Assembly: GCF_028823635.1 (NCBI RefSeq)
Contig: NZ_JAPEHU010000001.1
Coordinates: forward strand, 434,001 to 498,000
From: Demequina sp. B12
GTDB taxonomy: Bacteria; Actinomycetota; Actinomycetes; Actinomycetales; Demequinaceae
DNA: 64,000 bases
Direction of reading: 5' to 3'
A program made the position numbers and the translations under genes. The notes under the pieces were generated by a model. That model was not told the origin of the DNA. It ran no database searches and saw nothing but the letters and a program-made list of their open reading frames with translations. Positions 49,516 to 58,781 of the stretch are shown piece by piece. The number at the start of each line of letters is the position of its first letter. Position 1 is the first letter of the stretch.

Positions 49516-49977
49516 TTACGCGGCCCGGGTGGTGGCGCGCTTGAAGGCCAGGTAAAGCTCGCATCCCATGCAGAAGTTGAACACTGCGTTGAGGAACGAT
49601 GCGATGACCACCATGGCAATGAAGAAGTAGAAGCCGCCCCCTCCACCGATGAGTCCCAGGATGAGCGCAGCGGCGGACATGCCGAGCCCCATCTGCTGGG
49701 CAAAGCGCGGCGGGCGGAACGACTCGGTCTCGGTGGGTGCGTCCAGACGTGGGCGCACAAGTCGCGTGAACAGGAATGACTGCACCGTTGCTTGCGGACC
49801 GATGAAGGCACCAGGCAGGAACAGCACCACCAGAACTGCGGTGGCAATCAGACCCACGGCGGTGTTGCCTGCGAGCACAGCGATCAGCGCGAACAGCAAG
49901 GTGACGGCGGCACCGAAGCGCACGCCACGAGGATCAACCTGGCGGTCCTGGGCTGTGGGGGGAACAGATGCGGTCAT
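49516..49977 (-). CDS. DUF4395 membrane protein
   Basis: Protein of 153 residues with about four membrane helices. It contains FNFCMGCELYLAF, the C-x2-C motif of DUF4395. Family members lie beside or are fused to thioredoxin-like proteins; the preceding gene here encodes one (22 bp apart), so the pair probably forms a membrane thiol-redox system. The start is ATG 49977. Confidence 0.9.
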   Translation of the reverse strand: MTASVPPTAQDRQVDPRGVRFGAAVTLLFALIAVLAGNTAVGLIATAVLVVLFLPGAFIGPQATVQSFLFTRLVRPRLDAPTETESFRPPRFAQQMGLGMSAAALILGLIGGGGGFYFFIAMVVIASFLNAVFNFCMGCELYLAFKRATTRAA

Positions 49978-49998
49978 GGGGAACTCCTGAAGCAGGGG

Positions 49999-50433
49999 CT
50001 AGATGGTGTACTCGGTGCCTTCGCTGTGCACTTGGGCGAGCGCTTCGCGGGCTTGTTCGTGGGTGGGTGCGCCGTCCATACGGGCCACGATGACCCCGTC
50101 TCCGTCGAGCACCACGGTGGTGGGGGTTCGCATGACGGACAGTTCACGGGCCAGGTCGAGTTTCACTGAGGCGTCGACTTCGACGTGCGTGACGTGCGGC
50201 TGTTCCGCTGCGACGGTTTGGAGTACTCGCGCCGTGCCTGGGCACTTGGCGCACATGGGGGTGGAGAACTGGACGAACGTCGCGTAGTAGCCGCGCTGGC
50301 CGCCAATCTGCTCACTGGTGAGGGCATCGGCCCGCTGTGGTGCCTTGACGGCGCCTTGGCGACGTTGCCACCACCAGTAGCCCAGGCTCGACAACGCGAG
50401 CAGCGCTACTACGGCAATGATCCTGATCGTCAT
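49999..50433 (-). CDS. membrane-anchored thioredoxin-like protein
   Basis: Protein of 144 residues. An N-terminal anchor helix (IIAVVALLALSSLGYWWW) is followed by a thioredoxin domain with active site CAKC in FSTPMCAKCPGTAR and cis-Pro in MRTPTTVVLDGDG. The active-site sequence differs from the usual CGPC. It lies just upstream of the DUF4395 gene, which has its own CxxC, so electrons may pass between the two. Whether it works as reductant or oxidant outside the cell is unknown. Confidence 0.9.
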   Translation of the reverse strand: MTIRIIAVVALLALSSLGYWWWQRRQGAVKAPQRADALTSEQIGGQRGYYATFVQFSTPMCAKCPGTARVLQTVAAEQPHVTHVEVDASVKLDLARELSVMRTPTTVVLDGDGVIVARMDGAPTHEQAREALAQVHSEGTEYTI

Positions 50434-50466
50434 GACACCCTCTTTGCGTCCTTCATGCCTGCAGGT

Positions 50467-51204
50467 TTATGCACCCACGAGCAAGACGCCGCCCACGTAG
50501 ACCAAGACGCCTGACGCTAGAACAGGGGTAACACCCGAAGCTATTCCCGCCCACGCATCGGCCGGGCGCGGTTCACGGCGCGACAACTCGTTCATCACGA
50601 CCACCGAGGCGCCAGCGACCAGGCCCACCAGCGTGCCGGCGTACCAGGGAAGGGAGGTGAAAACAAAGGCCAGCCCAGAACCCGTAGCGCCGCCCATGAT
50701 GAGGGCCAGGATTCCGTTGACATTGCCGTTGCTGGTGAGGACCGATGCGACGGCCGCGACAGCGAGGGAGGCGGCGGCAGCGACAACGAGGTCCTCTGCG
50801 CCGGCCGTGCGGTTGGCGGCCACCCACGCGGCGCCGGTCGCGGCGATGGCGCCACCCGCGGCGGTCGCGGCAACACCCGTCACTGCGCGCCCACGCGGGC
50901 TGGCGAAGAACACCTCGGTGAGCAAAGCGGCGATCGCAATCGCAGCCAGGGCGACGGCCATGTATCGCAGGAACGGTTCAGTGCGACCGATGACGACAGC
51001 GCCCAAAGCGCCCAAAGCACCACCAAAGATGACGAGGCTACTCACTCGATGGTTCGCCACGCGCAACAAACGCGGCCAACCGACCGCCATGAAGGCCATG
51101 ATGAGAGCGACTCCAAGCGCGAGCCAGCGAGTGCCGTACAAGCCGGCCCCAGCCACGACGGCTGCGGCGACAGCGGTGATCGACGCACGTGTCGTGGGAT
51201 TCAT
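50467..51204 (-). CDS. polytopic membrane protein, unknown
   Basis: Protein of 245 residues with about eight predicted membrane helices and very short loops. The only notable loop is SRREPRPADAW near the C-terminus. No family-specific motif is recognised. It precedes the thioredoxin gene on the same strand with a 33-bp gap and may be in that transcription unit. It is divergent from glnR across 57 bp that hold TACAGT (51235-51240), a likely glnR -10 box. Confidence 0.78.
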   Translation of the reverse strand: MNPTTRASITAVAAAVVAGAGLYGTRWLALGVALIMAFMAVGWPRLLRVANHRVSSLVIFGGALGALGAVVIGRTEPFLRYMAVALAAIAIAALLTEVFFASPRGRAVTGVAATAAGGAIAATGAAWVAANRTAGAEDLVVAAAASLAVAAVASVLTSNGNVNGILALIMGGATGSGLAFVFTSLPWYAGTLVGLVAGASVVVMNELSRREPRPADAWAGIASGVTPVLASGVLVYVGGVLLVGA

Positions 51205-51261
51205 GAACGTTAGTGTCTCATCTGTTCCTGCCGGTACAGTGATGGCGAACGGAGGGCGCGC

Positions 51262-51984
51262 ATGGCAGACCTACTGGTGCTCACCCCGTCACCGGACGGG
51301 GCGACTGATGTCTTGCCTGCGCTCGCGCTCCTGCCGCATCGCGTGAGAGCGCTCCCACCGGACCCGAGTGCCATGCTCGATGCGTTCGACGCAGACGTGC
51401 TGATCGTTGACGGTCGCCACGACCTGGCTCAGGCACGTTCCAACTGCAAACTGGTGCAAGTCACCGGTGTCACCGCGCCCATGTTGCTGGTGTTGCGCGA
51501 AGGTGGACTGTCCATCGTGAACGCTGACTGGGGCGCCGATGACGTCGTGCTGGCCGATGCCGTCCCCGCCGAGGTGGAAGCCCGCATTCGCCTCCTGATG
51601 GGCCGCGCCAACCAAGAGGATCCGCTGGAAAAGGCCGTCGAGTTCTCCTCCGGAGACCTCACCGTGGACGTGGGCGGCTACACCGCGCGCCTCAAAGGCA
51701 AGCCACTGGACCTCACCTACAAAGAGTTCGAGCTGCTGAAATATCTGATGCAGCATCCTGGCCGTGTGTACACCCGCGACCAACTCCTCCAAGAAGTGTG
51801 GGGATTCGACTACTACGGCGGTACCAGGACAGTTGACGTCCACGTCCGCCGCCTGCGCGCCAAGCTGGGCGCAGAACACGAGCAACTCATCGGCACGGTG
51901 CGCAACGTCGGCTACCGCTTTGACCCTCCGCAACCCAAAACTTCTCAGTCCTCCGATTCCCCGGCTGACCGCAGCGCTCGATAG
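51262..51984 (+). CDS. glnR: GlnR-type orphan OmpR-family regulator
   Basis: Nitrogen-metabolism regulator of 240 residues, without a partner kinase. The N-terminal receiver-like domain retains the expected Asp in [10 protein letters not shown], but other pocket residues are lost (no D-D pair at the N-terminus: [12 protein letters not shown]). This atypical pocket is typical of actinobacterial GlnR. The segments [27 protein letters not shown] and the winged helix with [46 protein letters not shown] (given only as landmarks [12 protein letters not shown] and [16 protein letters not shown]) closely follow Streptomyces GlnR. GGAGGG lies before ATG 51262. Confidence 0.9.
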   Translation: MADLLVLTPSPDGATDVLPALALLPHRVRALPPDPSAMLDAFDADVLIVDGRHDLAQARSNCKLVQVTGVTAPMLLVLREGGLSIVNADWGADDVVLADAVPAEVEARIRLLMGRANQEDPLEKAVEFSSGDLTVDVGGYTARLKGKPLDLTYKEFELLKYLMQHPGRVYTRDQLLQEVWGFDYYGGTRTVDVHVRRLRAKLGAEHEQLIGTVRNVGYRFDPPQPKTSQSSDSPADRSAR

Positions 51985-52027
51985 ACTTTCCCCCGTTCCC
52001 CGACCCCACGAGTGAACGGACGGCTTC

Positions 52028-53452
52028 ATGGCCTCTAGCGGAAATGCCCGCCTCTTCTCCCGGCTGACCCCCTCCACAGAACGCACCCTTGCCGATGTCC
52101 TGCGCACGGAACGTGCCGGTGGAATCCTGCTGTTGATCGGCACGGTCGTCGCTCTGGTGTGGGCCAACTCCGCTTGGGCAGACTCCTACGCAGCACTGCG
52201 TGACTTCGAGTTCGGCCCTGAGTCGCTGCACCTCCACCTGTCGATGGGGGACTGGGCCAAGGATGGCCTCCTTGCGATCTTCTTCTTCGTCGTGGGACTT
52301 GAACTCAAGCGCGAGATCGTCGTAGGAGAACTACGCAAGCCCTCCACCGCGATCGTTCCCATCGTTGCCGCGGTGGGCGGCATGGTGGTTCCCGCCGTGC
52401 TGTACGTCATCGTCAACCTGCAGGCCAATGGCTCCATGGACGGCTGGGCCGTGCCCACCGCCACGGACATTGCGTTCGCTGTGGCAGTACTCGCCGTGGT
52501 GGGCCGATGGCTTCCCAACGCACTGCGCGCCTTCCTCCTGACGCTCGCCGTCGTCGACGACCTGCTCGCCATCATCATCATCGCGGTGTTCTTCACCGAC
52601 GAAGTCCACTTCCAGTGGCTGCTGGCCTCCGCAGCGTGTGTCGCCGTGTTCGGCTACCTGGCACGCAAGGGCATCACCAAGTGGTGGATCCTCATCCCGC
52701 TCGGCGTTGCCGCCTGGGCCTTCATGCACGCCTCTGGCGTCCACGCCACCATCGCAGGTGTGGCGCTCGGCCTCGTGGTCCCCGCCATCGCTCGCAAGGG
52801 AGAGTCCCACAGCTACGCCGAACACTGGGAGCACTTGTGGCGGCCCGTCTCTGCCGGTGTGGCAGTGCCGATCTTCGCCCTGTTCGCGGCCGGTGTGGCC
52901 ATCAACAGCGACACCATCTCCACCGCCATCAGCGACCCCGTCGCACAGGGCGTGGTCGCCGGTCTGGTGATCGGAAAGCCGCTCGGCATCTTCCTCGCCA
53001 CATTCTTGGTCGCCACCTTCACGAAAGCCAGCCTGGATCGCGGATTGTCCTGGTGGGACGTCCTCGGGATGGGCTTCCTGGCCGGAATCGGCTTCACCGT
53101 GTCGCTCCTGATCGGCGAACTCGCCTTCGCCGGCGAGCGCGTCGAAGAGGTGAAGATGTCCGTGCTGTTTGCCTCGCTGATGTCTGCCCTGCTGGGCGTC
53201 ATCCTGCTGGTGTGGCGTGACCGCTACTACAAGAAGCTGTACGACCTTCGCTCCACGCCGCTCACCTCCGAGCAAGCGCAAGCCATCGCCAAGAAGCACG
53301 GCGTCAAGGCCGCAGCGTTGGACGAGGCCGAACGCACCCGCCGACTCACCGAGTACAGCGAAGGAAAAGCCGACCTCGAAGCCGAGGCCGCCGACTCCGC
53401 CGGAACCTCAGAAGGCGACGCCACTTCAGGCGAGGCGCACCCCACCAAGTAG
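52028..53452 (+). CDS. nhaA: Na+/H+ antiporter NhaA
   Basis: Electrogenic sodium-proton exchanger, 474 residues with about 12 membrane helices. The ion-binding Asp pair is in LAVVDDLLAIIIIAVF, and the family motifs GLELKREIVVGEL, VPTATDIAFAVAVLA and GFTVSLLIGELAF are seen. The ~70-residue C-terminal tail is cytoplasmic, Ala/Glu/Lys-rich and charged, longer than in E. coli. The start is ATG 52028. It converges on nth, with a motif-pair terminator between. Confidence 0.95.
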   Translation: MASSGNARLFSRLTPSTERTLADVLRTERAGGILLLIGTVVALVWANSAWADSYAALRDFEFGPESLHLHLSMGDWAKDGLLAIFFFVVGLELKREIVVGELRKPSTAIVPIVAAVGGMVVPAVLYVIVNLQANGSMDGWAVPTATDIAFAVAVLAVVGRWLPNALRAFLLTLAVVDDLLAIIIIAVFFTDEVHFQWLLASAACVAVFGYLARKGITKWWILIPLGVAAWAFMHASGVHATIAGVALGLVVPAIARKGESHSYAEHWEHLWRPVSAGVAVPIFALFAAGVAINSDTISTAISDPVAQGVVAGLVIGKPLGIFLATFLVATFTKASLDRGLSWWDVLGMGFLAGIGFTVSLLIGELAFAGERVEEVKMSVLFASLMSALLGVILLVWRDRYYKKLYDLRSTPLTSEQAQAIAKKHGVKAAALDEAERTRRLTEYSEGKADLEAEAADSAGTSEGDATSGEAHPTK

Positions 53453-53457
53453 TCGCC

Positions 53458-53505
53458 GCATCGGCCCTAGGACGCAGGCTTGACCTTCGCTCCTGGGGCC
53501 GATGC
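53458..53505. terminator. terminator hairpin formed by two GGCCGATGC copies
   Basis: GCATCGGCCCTAGGA (53458-53472) and TCCTGGGGCCGATGC (53491-53505) form a 15-bp stem with one wobble pair and an 18-nt loop. It starts 5 bp after the nhaA stop and includes the nth stop (53467-53469). No U-tract follows. Confidence 0.65.
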
Positions 53506-54180
53506 GCACATCGGCGCAATCTCGCATGCGCCGCATTCAGGCTTGCGAGCTTTGCAGCGGCGTCGCCCGTGGAAAATCACCCGGTGCGACCACAGCGTCC
53601 ACTCACGGCGCTCGATCAGCGCCATCAGTTCGCGCTCCACCACCACTGGGTCCTCATTCACCGTCAGCCCCAAGCGGCGTGCCAGCCGGCCCATATGCGT
53701 GTCGACAGTGATGCCCGGAACACCAAACGCGTTTCCCAGCACCACATTCGCGGTCTTGCGCCCCACGCCCCGGAGCGTCACCAGGTCCTTCAACTTTCCG
53801 GGCACCTCACCGCCGTAGTGCTCGACCAAGTCACGGGACAAACCCAGCAGCGACTCCGCCTTCGCACGGTAGAAACCCGTGGGCTTAATGAGTGCCTCCA
53901 GACGGTCACGGTCAGCACCAGCCATCGCCGGCGCATCCGGAAACGCTGCGAACAACCCAGGGGTCACCTGATTTACACGCACGTCTGTGCACTGCGCGCT
54001 CAACACTGTCGCGACCAGCAACTGGAACGGCGTCTCGTAGTCGAGTTCGCAGTGCGCGTCGGGGTATACCTCGGCTAATGCACGGTTCACGGCGCGTGCA
54101 CGGCGCACCAGCGCCACCGGGGGTGTCTCCATTGCGGCAGTAGCAACGGTGAGCGGGGTCCGAGAAGCCATGGCAGACAC
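53467..54180 (-). CDS. nth: endonuclease III
   Basis: DNA glycosylase/AP lyase for oxidised pyrimidines, 237 residues. The helix-hairpin-helix catalytic Lys is in [14 protein letters not shown], the catalytic Asp in [13 protein letters not shown], and the [4Fe-4S] cysteines are C-x6-C-x2-C-x5-C ([17 protein letters not shown]). Start candidates are GTG 54180 and ATG 54171; the exact N-terminus is uncertain, as the first ~20 residues are not conserved. Divergent from the gene at 54270. Confidence 0.95.
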   Translation of the reverse strand: MSAMASRTPLTVATAAMETPPVALVRRARAVNRALAEVYPDAHCELDYETPFQLLVATVLSAQCTDVRVNQVTPGLFAAFPDAPAMAGADRDRLEALIKPTGFYRAKAESLLGLSRDLVEHYGGEVPGKLKDLVTLRGVGRKTANVVLGNAFGVPGITVDTHMGRLARRLGLTVNEDPVVVERELMALIERREWTLWSHRVIFHGRRRCKARKPECGACEIAPMCASAPGAKVKPAS

Positions 54181-54269
54181 CCTAAGCGACCCTCAAGAAC
54201 TGTGGGCAGAGGACCGATAAGTTCTACGTCGGAGCGTGCGGCTCCGACAGTCCAACCATGGAGGTGCAA

Positions 54270-54686
54270 GTGACAGCGTCCGACGCCGTGATCGCTCAAC
54301 TGCGCCACAGTCGCCAAGAGATGCGGCGAGAACTGGCTCGAGTGCGCTGGTGGCGTCGCCTCGTCACGGCGCGCAAAGAGCTCGAGATCGCGCTCCTGGC
54401 CGATGCCGAGGAGATGGGCTGCCTGGGGCTCGCCGACGCGTGGGAAGCGCTCGCGGCTGACGCTCCCACCACATCGGAGCTCTCTCAAGCGGTCTGGCCC
54501 CAACCACAAGGTGCGACACCCTCCAGCGTGGAGGCCCTCACATCACTCGATACGAGGCTAGAGTCATATGAAACACGAGTGGCAGAGAACCTGGAGACGG
54601 TGACAGCACAAATGGTCAAGGCACTAGGAGAGCAGCACCGCGAAGGTGCTCAGGGCCCGCACGCCCGGGGATATCTCCATGGCTGA
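54270..54686 (+). CDS. small helical protein upstream of crp (possibly RsiG-like)
   Basis: Protein of 138 residues predicted almost all helical. The N-terminal part, RHSRQEMRRELARVRWWRRL then VTARKELEIALLAD, looks like a charged helical hairpin reminiscent of RsiG/'aerial mycelium formation' type proteins; this resemblance is loose. The C-terminal half is another coiled coil (SLDTRLESYETRVAENLETV). GTG 54270 follows GGAGG with 5-nt spacing and is favoured over ATG 54258. It overlaps crp by 8 bp, so the two are translationally coupled. Its function is unknown. Confidence 0.72.
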   Translation: MTASDAVIAQLRHSRQEMRRELARVRWWRRLVTARKELEIALLADAEEMGCLGLADAWEALAADAPTTSELSQAVWPQPQGATPSSVEALTSLDTRLESYETRVAENLETVTAQMVKALGEQHREGAQGPHARGYLHG

Positions 54687-55371
54687 CGCATCGCGTGAAG
54701 AGCAGCTGCTGCGTTCGTCACCCCTGTTGGGTGGCATGGACGTGGCAAGCGCCCGAGCACTGATTGAACGGATGTCCCGCCAGGAACTCACCCGTGGGGA
54801 AGTGCTGTTCAACGAAGCCGACGAAGGCGCCGCGATGTTCATCGTCGTGAAGGGCAAGGTCAAACTTGCACGCACGGCGCGTGACGGTCGCGAGAACCTT
54901 CTGGGTCTCCTGGGTGTAGGCGACATGCTCGGCGAACTTTCCGTGTTCGACCCCGGTCCGCGAGTGTCGCGTGCGCACGCCGTTGAAGACACCGTCGTGT
55001 ACGAACTTGCGAAGGTCGACCTCGACGAGTGGCTCGCTGAGCACCTCGCGATGTCGCCGCATCTGCTCAGGGCGTTGGCGCAACGCATTCGTCGCCTGTC
55101 GAACTCCATGGCAGACCTGGTCTTCTCCGACGTCCCCGGCCGAGTCGCGAAGGCAATCCTGGACTTGGGACACCGCTTTGGACGCATGGAGCGCGGACAC
55201 GTGACGGTCCGTCACGGACTGACGCAGGAAGAACTCGCGCAGCTGGTGGGCGCCTCCCGCGAGACGGTCAACAAGGCCCTCGCCGACTTTGCGTCCCGCG
55301 GGTGGATCGACGTCCACATTGGTGCCGTCGACGTGTACGAGCCCGAGAGGTTGCGGGCCCGGTCCCGCTAA
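54679..55371 (+). CDS. crp: Crp/GlxR-type cAMP-responsive regulator
   Basis: Global regulator of 230 residues. The cyclic-nucleotide domain (about 10-125) has the cAMP-binding loop GELSVFDPGPRVSRA (Glu and Arg kept; Ser in place of the usual Thr). The dimerisation helix is followed by a winged helix with recognition segment LTQEELAQLVGASRETVNKA, nearly the same as in mycobacterial Crp (Rv3676) and Corynebacterium GlxR. ATG 54679 overlaps the upstream gene by 8 bp. Its stop overlaps that of the convergent RidA gene by 4 bp. Confidence 0.94.
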   Translation: MADASREEQLLRSSPLLGGMDVASARALIERMSRQELTRGEVLFNEADEGAAMFIVVKGKVKLARTARDGRENLLGLLGVGDMLGELSVFDPGPRVSRAHAVEDTVVYELAKVDLDEWLAEHLAMSPHLLRALAQRIRRLSNSMADLVFSDVPGRVAKAILDLGHRFGRMERGHVTVRHGLTQEELAQLVGASRETVNKALADFASRGWIDVHIGAVDVYEPERLRARSR

Positions 55372-55841
55372 GCGGAGCGCAACTGCGCCACGAGTTCAAT
55401 CTCGACAGGAGCTCCCAGCGGCAACGACGCGACACCGACAGCGGACCGAGCGTGACGGCCCTGCTCACCAAACACATCGGCCAAAATCCCACTGGCACCG
55501 TTAATCACGGCAGGCTGCGCGGTAAATCCGGGTGCGGAAGCCACGAAACCGGTGATCTTGAGGATGCCGCTGATGGAGTCCAGCCCGCCGGCGGCCTGCG
55601 CCGCAGCCGCCAACGCGTTCAGCACGGAAGCGCGCGCACACTCGAGCGCACGCTCCGGACTGACATCGCCGGAGCGTTGGCCCACCACGCCCACGGCAAG
55701 CAGTTCGCCGTCGACCAGCGGCAGTTGGCCCGAGGTGTACACCAGATCACCGTGGATCTTGGCGGGTACATAAGTGCCAACCGGAGTCGCCACCTCGGGA
55801 AGAGTTATCCCCAGTTGGGCAAGGCGGGCCGATGCGCTCAC
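55368..55841 (-). CDS. RidA/YjgF family protein
   Basis: Protein of 157 residues likely to clear reactive enamine/imine intermediates from PLP enzymes. It contains LVYTSGQLPLVDG, a central helix (ALECARASVLNALAAAAQAAGG) and the closing strand VGVASLPLGAPVEIELVAQL. The usual Arg that binds the substrate carboxylate (as R105 in classical RidA) lies here within ARSAVGVASLP, so the identity of the active subgroup is uncertain. It is an RidA form common in actinobacteria, coupled to a DUF4177 gene (GTGA overlap). Confidence 0.88.
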   Translation of the reverse strand: MSASARLAQLGITLPEVATPVGTYVPAKIHGDLVYTSGQLPLVDGELLAVGVVGQRSGDVSPERALECARASVLNALAAAAQAAGGLDSISGILKITGFVASAPGFTAQPAVINGASGILADVFGEQGRHARSAVGVASLPLGAPVEIELVAQLRSA

Positions 55842-55990
55842 GGCTTGGGTCGCTTAAGGTAGGCCACGAGACCACCGGTGGGGCCGGTGACAACCTGGAC
55901 AAGTTCCCAACCGTCATCACCCCACTGATCGAGGATCTGCTTGGTTACGTGGTCGATGAGCGGCACTGTCGCGTATTCCCACTTTGTCAT
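55838..55990 (-). CDS. DUF4177 small protein
   Basis: Protein of 50 residues, starting MTKWEYATVPLI and containing DQWGDDGWELVQVV, the DUF4177 pattern. It ends LKRPKP. The short ATG 55990 start is chosen; an extension to 56080 would run into the divergent PBP promoter. Its stop overlaps the RidA start (GTGA), and this gene pair recurs in actinobacteria (knowledge of neighbourhoods). Function unknown. Confidence 0.85.
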   Translation of the reverse strand: MTKWEYATVPLIDHVTKQILDQWGDDGWELVQVVTGPTGGLVAYLKRPKP

Positions 55991-56066
55991 AGGACGAGGG
56001 TAACGTGGAGCGCCGGAAACGTTCAGGGACTCCAGTGCGTTAAGTGGGTCAACGTAAGGTTGGTGT

Positions 56067-58733
56067 ATGGGTTTCTTCACTTCTGATCACGCGCGCCGTG
56101 ATGGCCGTGTGACCGCGGTGCAGCTTGTTAGCGCCCTGATGATGTTCATTGCTTTCTCCATCATCGGCGGATTCCTCCTGGCAGGTGTGGCACTTCCTGC
56201 CGCAACGGTGGTCAACTCCGCAGCTCAAGGCACCTCAGAACTGTTCGAAGAACTCCCCACGGAACTGCAGGACGTCAGCCTTCCCCAGCAGTCCAACATC
56301 TACGCACGTGATGGCAAGACCCTGCTCGCCACGTTCTACGACCAGAACCGTGTCGTGGTTCCGCTTGAAGAGATTTCCCCGTGGATGCAGATGGCGATCG
56401 TGGCCGTCGAGGACAAGCGTTTCTGGGAACACCACGGCGTCGACGGTGAAGGTCTCCTGGCGGCAGTGAAGACCAACCTGACCAGCGACTCCTCGCCCGG
56501 CGCGTCCACGTTGACCCAGCAGTTGGTGAAGAACACCCTGCGAACCGCTGCAGAGAACGCTGACGATGAAGAAGCGATGGACGCGGCGACTGAAGTGTCG
56601 ATGTCGCGCAAGATCCGCGAATGGCGTCTGGCTCTCGCGCTTGAAGAGAACCTCAACACCTCACTTGGATCCACCTGTGACGCTACCGACCCCGCAGTGA
56701 ACTGTGGGAAGGAAGAGATCCTCCAGCAGTACCTCAACATTGCGCAGTTTGGCCCCAACATCTACGGCGTTGAAGCGGCCGCGCAGTACTACTTCTCCAA
56801 GCCCGCGGCGGAACTCAACGCCGTCGAGGCCGCGACCATCGCGGGTATCACCCAGAACCCCAGCAAGTGGGACCCCACCCGCACCTTCATCTCTGACGAA
56901 GGCGAAGAGGTCGACAACTACGAGAACTCAGAAGTCCGCCGCGACACCGTGCTGGGCGTGATGCTTGAACAGGAAATGATCACGCAGGCCGAGTTCGACG
57001 AGTACGAAGCCGTACCTGTCGGTGAAACGCTCGACGTGAAGCGTCCCCTGCTGTCCTGCGCGGCATCGCAGGATGCGCCCTTCTTCTGCGACTACGTCAC
57101 CAAGGTGATTTCGAAGGACGAGGTCTTCAACTCTGACGGCCTCAACGGCCGCGACCTGCTCCTCAAGGGTGGACTCGACATCGTCACCACCTTGGACATC
57201 ACCAAGCAGAAGATCGCGAACGAAGAACTCTTGAACTCGCTGCCCATGGACGATGAGCACGGCCTCGCCATGGCCATGGTCGCGCTCGACCCCTCCACGG
57301 GACAGATTCTGTCGATGGCGCAAAACCGCATCTTCGACCCCACAGCGGAGTCAGAGAACTCGACATCCATCAACTACGCGGCCGACCGCGAAATGGGTGG
57401 CTCCAAGGGATTCTCCCCAGGTTCGACCTTTAAGACCGTGATCCTCGCCAACTGGCTTGAGACTGGGCACTCGCTTAAGCAGTACGTGTCCGGTAGCCAG
57501 CAGGAGTGGACCAGTGAAAACTGGGCAACCACCTGTGAAGGACCCGTTCTGGTGGGTCAGAAGTGGAAGCCAGGCAACGTGGGTTCCGACAACCAAGGTC
57601 AGATGACCGTGTTGAAGGCAACCGCAGACTCCATTAACACCGCCTACGCCGCGATGGCCAGCCAACTGGACCTGTGCGATGTCCGCGACACCGCGGAGGC
57701 GCTTGGCTTCGAGCGTGCTGACGGCGCGGACTTCGAGCTTGTGCCGTCGTCCGTGCTGGGTGTGCAGAACGCTTCTCCGCTCACCATGGCCGAGGTCTAC
57801 CAGACCTTCGCCAACGACGGCATCCACTGCGAACCGCTCGCGATCCTGTCCATCACGGATGCCGAAGGCAACGACATTGCCGTTCCGCAGGAAGACTGCC
57901 GTCAGGCAATCTCCAAGGAAGTCGCGGACGGCGTCACCTACGCCATGGAAGGCGTGATGACGGAGAGCTCGGGCCAGTACTTCCCGCTGGACGGAGGGCG
58001 ACCCTCCGCCGGCAAGACCGGAACTGCAAACGACAACACCCACACATGGTTCGCCGGCTTCACGCCGCAGCTCGTGTCGGTGTTCTGGCTCGGAAACCCG
58101 GACGAAGACGTCAAGCAGCAGTTCATGACGATCAACGGCCGCTGGCACAACTTTGTCTACGGCTCCACGATCGCCGGACCCACCTGGTCCAACTACATGA
58201 GCCGTGCTTTGGAAGGCGAGGAGTTCCTCGACTTCGACGAGCCCACAGACGAGATCCTCAACGGTGTTCCCGTGCGAGTCCCGACCGTCACCGGATCCAC
58301 CGAGTGGTGGGCACGTCAGCAGGCCAGCAAGGATGGCTTCCTGCTGAAGGTCAGTGACTCTGTGGTCTACGCCCCTGGAGTCGAAGCAGGCACGGTCATG
58401 ACTCAGACCCCGGCTGCGGGAACGATGATGACGCCTGGCACCACCATCACCATTCAGCTCGCCACGGACTCGCTACCTGGCTGGTGGACCAACTGGCCTG
58501 ACGGCTGGAACAAGAACCAGGCACCTGACGACTACTGGGGCACCACCTGGCCGCCCGCTGAGTTCGAGTCGAACCCGCCGAATGGCTGGGTTGACGAGGA
58601 AGACCTCGAAGAACAGTGTCAGGACCCGTCCGACTGGTGGAACGAAGCCACGAACGAGCCCTGCCCACTCCCCACTGACGGCGACGGCAATGGTGGCGGC
58701 AACGGCGGTGGTCGAGGCAACAACGACGACTAA
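56067..58733 (+). CDS. class A penicillin-binding protein (PBP1-type, bifunctional)
   Basis: Builds peptidoglycan by glycan polymerisation and cross-linking, 888 residues. Short cytoplasmic start and one anchor helix (LVSALMMFIAFSIIGGFLLAGVAL) are followed by GT51 with catalytic Glu in VAVEDKRFWEHHGVD and GASTLTQQLVKN. The transpeptidase domain has SPGSTFKT (active Ser), a SxN-type motif near DSINTAYAAM and KTGTANDN. One PASTA-like domain (VPTVTGSTEWWARQQASKDG) follows, then a Trp/Pro-rich, then Gly/Asn-rich tail. The start is ATG 56067 after AAGG. It is divergent from the DUF4177 gene. Confidence 0.95.
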   Translation: MGFFTSDHARRDGRVTAVQLVSALMMFIAFSIIGGFLLAGVALPAATVVNSAAQGTSELFEELPTELQDVSLPQQSNIYARDGKTLLATFYDQNRVVVPLEEISPWMQMAIVAVEDKRFWEHHGVDGEGLLAAVKTNLTSDSSPGASTLTQQLVKNTLRTAAENADDEEAMDAATEVSMSRKIREWRLALALEENLNTSLGSTCDATDPAVNCGKEEILQQYLNIAQFGPNIYGVEAAAQYYFSKPAAELNAVEAATIAGITQNPSKWDPTRTFISDEGEEVDNYENSEVRRDTVLGVMLEQEMITQAEFDEYEAVPVGETLDVKRPLLSCAASQDAPFFCDYVTKVISKDEVFNSDGLNGRDLLLKGGLDIVTTLDITKQKIANEELLNSLPMDDEHGLAMAMVALDPSTGQILSMAQNRIFDPTAESENSTSINYAADREMGGSKGFSPGSTFKTVILANWLETGHSLKQYVSGSQQEWTSENWATTCEGPVLVGQKWKPGNVGSDNQGQMTVLKATADSINTAYAAMASQLDLCDVRDTAEALGFERADGADFELVPSSVLGVQNASPLTMAEVYQTFANDGIHCEPLAILSITDAEGNDIAVPQEDCRQAISKEVADGVTYAMEGVMTESSGQYFPLDGGRPSAGKTGTANDNTHTWFAGFTPQLVSVFWLGNPDEDVKQQFMTINGRWHNFVYGSTIAGPTWSNYMSRALEGEEFLDFDEPTDEILNGVPVRVPTVTGSTEWWARQQASKDGFLLKVSDSVVYAPGVEAGTVMTQTPAAGTMMTPGTTITIQLATDSLPGWWTNWPDGWNKNQAPDDYWGTTWPPAEFESNPPNGWVDEEDLEEQCQDPSDWWNEATNEPCPLPTDGDGNGGGNGGGRGNNDD

Positions 58734-58781
58734 CGCCACGGCAGTGATCGTCACACCCCTCAGAACAGGAGCTCAGTCGTC

